DNA of 64,000 nt from an uncultured Clostridia bacterium (GTDB lineage Bacteria > Bacillota > Clostridia > TANB77 > CAG-508). The DNA lies in contig CAKPCK010000006.1 of NCBI GenBank assembly GCA_934141555.1, positions 1-64,000 of the forward strand, read 5' to 3'. The notes beneath the pieces are model-generated. The model searched no databases. It was not told the DNA's origin and saw only the letters and a program-made list of their open reading frames with translations. The translations under genes and the position numbers were made by a program. The stretch's first letter is position 1; each line of letters begins with the position of its first letter. Shown here in pieces: positions 59,818-64,000 of the stretch.

Positions 59818-61653
59818 ATGTTAGAATTCATTACTAACAAGAATAATATGAGCCAAGATAAAATAAGAAATTTTAGTATAATTGCGCATATAGATCATGG
59901 AAAATCAACGCTTGCAGACAGATTAATAGAAAAAACTGGAGTATTATCCCAAAGAGAAATGGAAGATCAAATATTAGATAATATGGATATCGAAAGAGAA
60001 AGAGGAATAACTATTAAATCACAAGCTGTAAGAATGAAATATAAAGCAAAAGATGGAGAAGAATATACACTTAATTTAATAGATACTCCTGGCCATGTTG
60101 ATTTTAATTATGAAGTTTCAAGAAGCTTAGCTGCCTGTGATGGTGCAATACTTGTAGTAGATGCTAGTCAAGGAGTTGAAGCTCAAACACTTGCAAATGT
60201 ATATTTAGCAATAGATAATAATTTGGAAATATTACCAGTTATAAATAAAATAGATTTACCAAATGCAAGGCCAGATGAAGTAAAAAAAGAAATAGAAGAT
60301 ATAATAGGAATTCCAGCAATGGATGCGCCATGTATTTCAGCCAAATCTGGACTAAATGTAGAAGAAGTATTAGAAAGAATTGTAACAGATTTACCTGCAC
60401 CAAAAGGTGATGAAAATGCAAAAGCAAAATGTTTAATATTTGACTCATATTATGATAATTACAAAGGTGCAGTAGCATATGTAAGAGTAATGGATGGAAC
60501 CTTAAAAGTTGGTGATGAAATATTGCTAATGGCAACAGGTACGACATATACAATAGCAGAAGTAGGATATTTTGCACCAGGACAATATTTACCAACCCAA
60601 GAAATAAAAGCAGGAGAAGTAGGATATATTGCAGCAAGTATAAAAAGTTTAACAGATATTCATGTAGGTGATACAATAACATTAAAGAATAATCCAGCAG
60701 ATAAGCCATTACCAGGATATAAAAAAGTAACACCAATGGTGTATTGTGGATTATATCCAGTAGATGGAAGTGAATATGAAAATTTAAAAATAGCATTAGA
60801 AAAATTGAAATTAAATGATGCAGCATTAGAATATGAGCCAGAAACATCAGCTGCATTAGGATTTGGATTTAGATGTGGATTTTTAGGATTATTACATTTA
60901 GAAATAATTGAAGAAAGACTTGACAGAGAATTTGATTTAGGGTTAATAACAACAGCACCATCTGTTATATATAAAGTTCATAAAACAACTGGAGAAATTC
61001 TTGATGTATACAATCCGGCAGATTTACCACCACAAATAGAAATCTCATATATGGAAGAACCAATAGTTACAGCAGACATAATAACACCAAAAGAATATAT
61101 AGGAAATATAATGGATATTTGCCAAAATCGTAGAGGAATATTTATTGACATGAAATATTTAGATGATAATAGAGTAACACTAATATATGAAATGCCATTA
61201 AATGAAATAATATATGACTTTTTTGACAGTTTAAAATCAAGAACGAAAGGATATGCATCATTTGATTATGAATTTAAAGAATATAGAAAATCAAATCTTG
61301 TAAAATTAGATATATATGTAAATGGAGAACCAGTTGATGCATTATCATTTATAGTATTTAAAGACAATGCATATGATAGAGGCAAAAAAATGGTAGAAAA
61401 ACTAAAAGAAGTTATACCAAGACATTTATTTGCAATACCATTACAAGCAGTTGTAGGGGGGACAATAATAGCTAGAGAAACAATATCTGCAATGAGAAAA
61501 GATGTACTGGCAAAATGTTATGGTGGAGATATTACAAGAAAGAAAAAATTGCTTGAAAAGCAAAAAAGAGGAAAAAAGAGGATGAGACAAATAGGAAATG
61601 TAGAAATGCCACAAGAAGCCTTTTTATCAGTTCTAAAATTAGATGAAGAATAA
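59818..61653 (+). CDS. lepA: Elongation factor 4 (LepA)
   Basis: A ribosome-bound translational GTPase of about 610 residues. G1 is [10 protein letters not shown]2 is RGITIK, G3 is DTPGH, G4 is NKIDLP. The C-terminal EF4 domain ends in the usual [15 protein letters not shown] block. An AAGGAG lies only 1 nt before the ATG at 59818, which is too close. The family usually starts near [10 protein letters not shown] (59848), but that ATG has no RBS. The true start is uncertain by about 10 residues. Confidence 0.95.
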   Translation: MLEFITNKNNMSQDKIRNFSIIAHIDHGKSTLADRLIEKTGVLSQREMEDQILDNMDIERERGITIKSQAVRMKYKAKDGEEYTLNLIDTPGHVDFNYEVSRSLAACDGAILVVDASQGVEAQTLANVYLAIDNNLEILPVINKIDLPNARPDEVKKEIEDIIGIPAMDAPCISAKSGLNVEEVLERIVTDLPAPKGDENAKAKCLIFDSYYDNYKGAVAYVRVMDGTLKVGDEILLMATGTTYTIAEVGYFAPGQYLPTQEIKAGEVGYIAASIKSLTDIHVGDTITLKNNPADKPLPGYKKVTPMVYCGLYPVDGSEYENLKIALEKLKLNDAALEYEPETSAALGFGFRCGFLGLLHLEIIEERLDREFDLGLITTAPSVIYKVHKTTGEILDVYNPADLPPQIEISYMEEPIVTADIITPKEYIGNIMDICQNRRGIFIDMKYLDDNRVTLIYEMPLNEIIYDFFDSLKSRTKGYASFDYEFKEYRKSNLVKLDIYVNGEPVDALSFIVFKDNAYDRGKKMVEKLKEVIPRHLFAIPLQAVVGGTIIARETISAMRKDVLAKCYGGDITRKKKLLEKQKRGKKRMRQIGNVEMPQEAFLSVLKLDEE

Positions 61654-61678
61654 TTTATAAAAAAGTAAGGAGAAATTT

Positions 61679-62587
61679 ATGAGAACAAATAGAATGGAAA
61701 GAAGAGAACATGAAAGAAGAAACGGACAAGATAGAAGAAATTTAACAGATAGAAGAAACATTAAAAGGGAAACACCTGAAAGAAGAAAAGACGAAAGGCG
61801 TAGAGAAACGAGAAGAGAAGAAGATACTACAATAGAGAAGAGATTTGATGATCAAATTGAAGGAAGAAATTCAGTTTTAGAATTATTAGAAAGTGGAAAA
61901 GATGTTAATAAAATATTTGTTACAAGAGGAGAAAAACATGGTTCTATAAATAAAATCCTTGGAATTGCAAAAGAAAGAAAAATAATAGTTGTAGAAAAAG
62001 ATAAAAAACAAATGGATGAAATGGCACAAGAAGAAAATTATCAAGGAGTTATTGCGATAGTACCACCATTTGAATATGTAGAAATCTCAGACATTTTACA
62101 AGTTGCGAAGGAGAGAAATGAGGATCCATTTGTAATAGTTTTAGATGGAATAGAGGACCCACACAATTTAGGTTCAATAATAAGAACAGCAGAAACAGCA
62201 GGAGTACATGGAGTAATTATTCCAAAAAGAAGAGCTGCATCAGTAAATAGTACAGTAAATAAAGCATCAGCAGGAGCTGTTGAACATATGAAAATAGCAA
62301 GAGTAACAAATATATCAGATGCAATAGAAGAATTAAAACAAGCAGGATTATGGGTTTGTGGAACAGCTGTTGATACAAACAAATATTATTATAATCAAGA
62401 TTTAACAGGGCCATTAGCAATTGTAATTGGAAATGAGGGAAAAGGAATTGGAGAAAAGGTTAAGAAAAATTGTGATTTTCTAGTAAAAATTCCAATGAAA
62501 GGAAAAATTCAATCTTTAAATGCTTCAGTTTCAACAGGAATAGTAGTTTATGAATCTGTAAAGCAAAGGATAAGAAAGGAAAATTAG
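61679..62587 (+). CDS. rlmB: 23S rRNA 2'-O-ribose methyltransferase RlmB-like, with Arg-rich N-terminal extension
   Basis: A 302-residue SPOUT methyltransferase. The first ~55 residues are almost only Arg, Glu and Asp (NRMERREHERRNGQDRRN and similar) and are not part of the family core. The usual RlmB begins near IEGRNSVLELLES. Motif 1 is LDGIEDPHNLGSIIRTAE, motif 2 is VIGNEGKGIG, and motif 3 is IPMKGKIQSLNASVSTGIVV. RlmB methylates G2251 of 23S rRNA; the match is by family. AAGGAG precedes the ATG. It follows lepA at 26 nt. Confidence 0.9.
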   Translation: MRTNRMERREHERRNGQDRRNLTDRRNIKRETPERRKDERRRETRREEDTTIEKRFDDQIEGRNSVLELLESGKDVNKIFVTRGEKHGSINKILGIAKERKIIVVEKDKKQMDEMAQEENYQGVIAIVPPFEYVEISDILQVAKERNEDPFVIVLDGIEDPHNLGSIIRTAETAGVHGVIIPKRRAASVNSTVNKASAGAVEHMKIARVTNISDAIEELKQAGLWVCGTAVDTNKYYYNQDLTGPLAIVIGNEGKGIGEKVKKNCDFLVKIPMKGKIQSLNASVSTGIVVYESVKQRIRKEN

Positions 62588-62588
62588 T

Positions 62589-64000
62589 ATGAGAGATAAA
62601 AAAATAGGAGTAATAATTATTATAATATTTTTAATAATAGCCATTATTGGTGGAATATTTGCATATTTATTTTTAGCTACAGATACATTTAAAGGAAAAA
62701 AACAATTGTTTTTTGGGTATGCAGAACAAGCAATTGAACAAGTTGAAGGAATAGCTGATTCTCAAACTTTAGAAAAATATAAAGATGAAATGAATAAAGA
62801 AAGTTTCGAAACAGATACAACAGTTAATTTTAAGTATTCAGAGGGTGGAGAAGTTTCAAGTGGATATAATAATTTAAATATTAATATAAAAAACCAAAAA
62901 GAAAATCAATACAATTATAAAAATGCACAAATATTATTTGGTGATAAAAGTATAGTACAAGTTGAAGGTATTCAATCTGAAAACTTATATGGAATTAGAT
63001 TTACAAATATATTTAATCAATTTGTAACATTACAAGACGGAAAAAATATTGCCGGATTAAATTTAACAGATAAAGATTTATCTAAAATGAAAAGTGTAAT
63101 TGAAGATGATAAAGATTTTTATGATGGAATATTATTTTCTAAACAGGATTATCAAACATTAAAAGAAAAATATTTACAAATAATTGTTGATGCATTAAGT
63201 AATGGAACATTTTTGAAACAAGGAAAATCTGTTGTAACGATTGATTCAAAAGCAGTAAAAACTAATGCATATTCTTGTGAATTAAATAGTTTGCAGGTAC
63301 AAAATTTAGTTATAAAATTATTAAATGAATTAAAAAATGATGATATTATATTAGACAAAGTTGGAAACTTATTAAATGATACTAAAAAATATGAAGATTA
63401 TATTAATAATATCCTTAGAAATGCTGAAGATACAGAATTTCCAGGTATGAAAATAACAATATATGAACAAAATAAAAAAGTATTAAGAACTCTAATAAGT
63501 GTTGGAGAAAATTCAGTAATTATTGAAAAATCTTCTACTAGTGATGGTACATATGTTTTAAAAGTACAACATGAATTATTAAATAATGAAAAAGAAATTA
63601 ATCAACAAGTAATTATATCAAAGAACTCAACAGATTCTAGTGAAAAATATGTATTTAATATAGAGATTGTAGATGGTGAAGATAAATATTCAATAGATGC
63701 AACAATGGATAGTGATTATAAAACAATTAATTTTGAATTGAACTTTTACAAAGATATAGTAAATATAAATATTAGTGCAAAAAATACTATAACTGATACA
63801 GTAAGTCAAAAAGTTCAATTAGAATCATCTAATAATGTTTTGTTAAATAATTTGAATGCAGATTTATTGAAAAGTGTTGTTGATAAAATGAATTCTGCAT
63901 ATACAGATACATTAGTTAAAAGATATAATTTATTAGTAAAGAAATTAAAATCAGAGGATTTAATGACAGCTTTAAAAGGTATATTAAGTGAAGGAAACTT
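62589..64000 (+). CDS. Membrane-anchored extracellular protein (3' end outside window)
   Basis: An open frame of 470 codons that runs off the window. It has an N-terminal membrane helix (MRDKKIGVIIIIIFLIIAII, about 6-28) and a large Asn/Lys/Asp/Ser-rich outer part with many short beta-like strands. No family is recognised. GGAAAATTAGT lies upstream. It starts 2 nt after rlmB's stop, so it is co-transcribed with it. Confidence 0.7.
   Translation, partial: MRDKKIGVIIIIIFLIIAIIGGIFAYLFLATDTFKGKKQLFFGYAEQAIEQVEGIADSQTLEKYKDEMNKESFETDTTVNFKYSEGGEVSSGYNNLNINIKNQKENQYNYKNAQILFGDKSIVQVEGIQSENLYGIRFTNIFNQFVTLQDGKNIAGLNLTDKDLSKMKSVIEDDKDFYDGILFSKQDYQTLKEKYLQIIVDALSNGTFLKQGKSVVTIDSKAVKTNAYSCELNSLQVQNLVIKLLNELKNDDIILDKVGNLLNDTKKYEDYINNILRNAEDTEFPGMKITIYEQNKKVLRTLISVGENSVIIEKSSTSDGTYVLKVQHELLNNEKEINQQVIISKNSTDSSEKYVFNIEIVDGEDKYSIDATMDSDYKTINFELNFYKDIVNINISAKNTITDTVSQKVQLESSNNVLLNNLNADLLKSVVDKMNSAYTDTLVKRYNLLVKKLKSEDLMTALKGILSEGN

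Overview
The window looks like a chromosomal segment of a low-GC (about 30% by eye) Gram-positive bacterium of the Clostridia. Evidence: strongly AT-biased codons, AGGAGG-type ribosome binding sites, TTGACA-17-TATAAT promoters, many intrinsic terminators, an ireB-ruvX-DUF1292 cluster, a gatCAB operon, and sporulation-lineage genes (a Spo0E-family phosphatase, a BofA relative, a PdaB-like deacetylase, a YmfF/YmfH peptidase pair). I cannot name the species. No ribosomal RNA, CRISPR array, prophage or insertion sequence was seen; there is one tRNA-Gly.

Layout. 0-5.5 kb: end of a family 4 uracil-DNA glycosylase, a GltD-like oxidoreductase, an array of degenerate 9-mers, an XRE regulator upstream of an HExxH protein with a palindromic operator, ruvA, and a GC-rich orphan gene. 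5.6-14.1 kb: rarA, a split TauE/SafE transporter, topB, mfd, and a TrmH-family methyltransferase. 14.15-14.67 kb: a compact locus that resembles an Fst/par type I toxin-antitoxin module. 14.7-19.3 kb: a histidine phosphatase, an ABC exporter, a deacetylase, a hypothetical gene and a two-OB-fold SSB-like protein. 19.4-22.8 kb: a surface locus with a frameshifted pilin-like/Ig-like protein and a Cys-rich membrane protein. 22.8-28 kb: M16 peptidases, Spo0E, an exported protein and a G5-SH3-glucosaminidase. 28-33.6 kb: a pilin-like membrane protein, an AT-hook/MinD-like ATPase, a degenerate GAF-GGDEF protein, ireB, ruvX, DUF1292 and a membrane protein. 33.7-41.6 kb: rbgA, two small enzymes, an ABC-2 transporter, then on the minus strand nrnA, DUF378 and a MATE-kinase fusion broken by a stop codon. 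41.7-48.4 kb: a double ThyX-like protein, a four-gene VWA/solute-binding-XpaC-TelA operon and a frameshifted bofA. 48.5-52.1 kb: tRNA-Gly, a repeated hairpin, and three orphan genes, one of which has a riboswitch-like leader. 52.2-64 kb: gatC-gatA-unknown-gatB, lemA-htpX (minus), a G5/3D-domain protein, lepA, rlmB, and the start of a membrane-anchored protein.

How the genes fit together. DNA repair and recombination genes recur (UDG, ruvA, rarA, topB, mfd, ruvX), as do translation and ribosome genes (rbgA, lepA, rlmB, gatCAB) and envelope genes. Three genes are disrupted (pilin/Ig-like, MATE, bofA); each could be a real mutation or an assembly error.

The most unusual signals are: (i) the 14.2 kb toxin-antitoxin-like locus, in which a 30-codon hydrophobic ORF with no AUG faces a convergent ~75-nt RNA that matches its initiation region and whose terminator loop is complementary to the mRNA terminator loop; (ii) a ~100-nt leader at 51.08 kb with a pseudoknot-like fold and an anti-Shine-Dalgarno sequence; (iii) the 12-copy 9-mer array at 1.53-1.73 kb; (iv) a hairpin element found twice, each time directly after a terminator T-tract.
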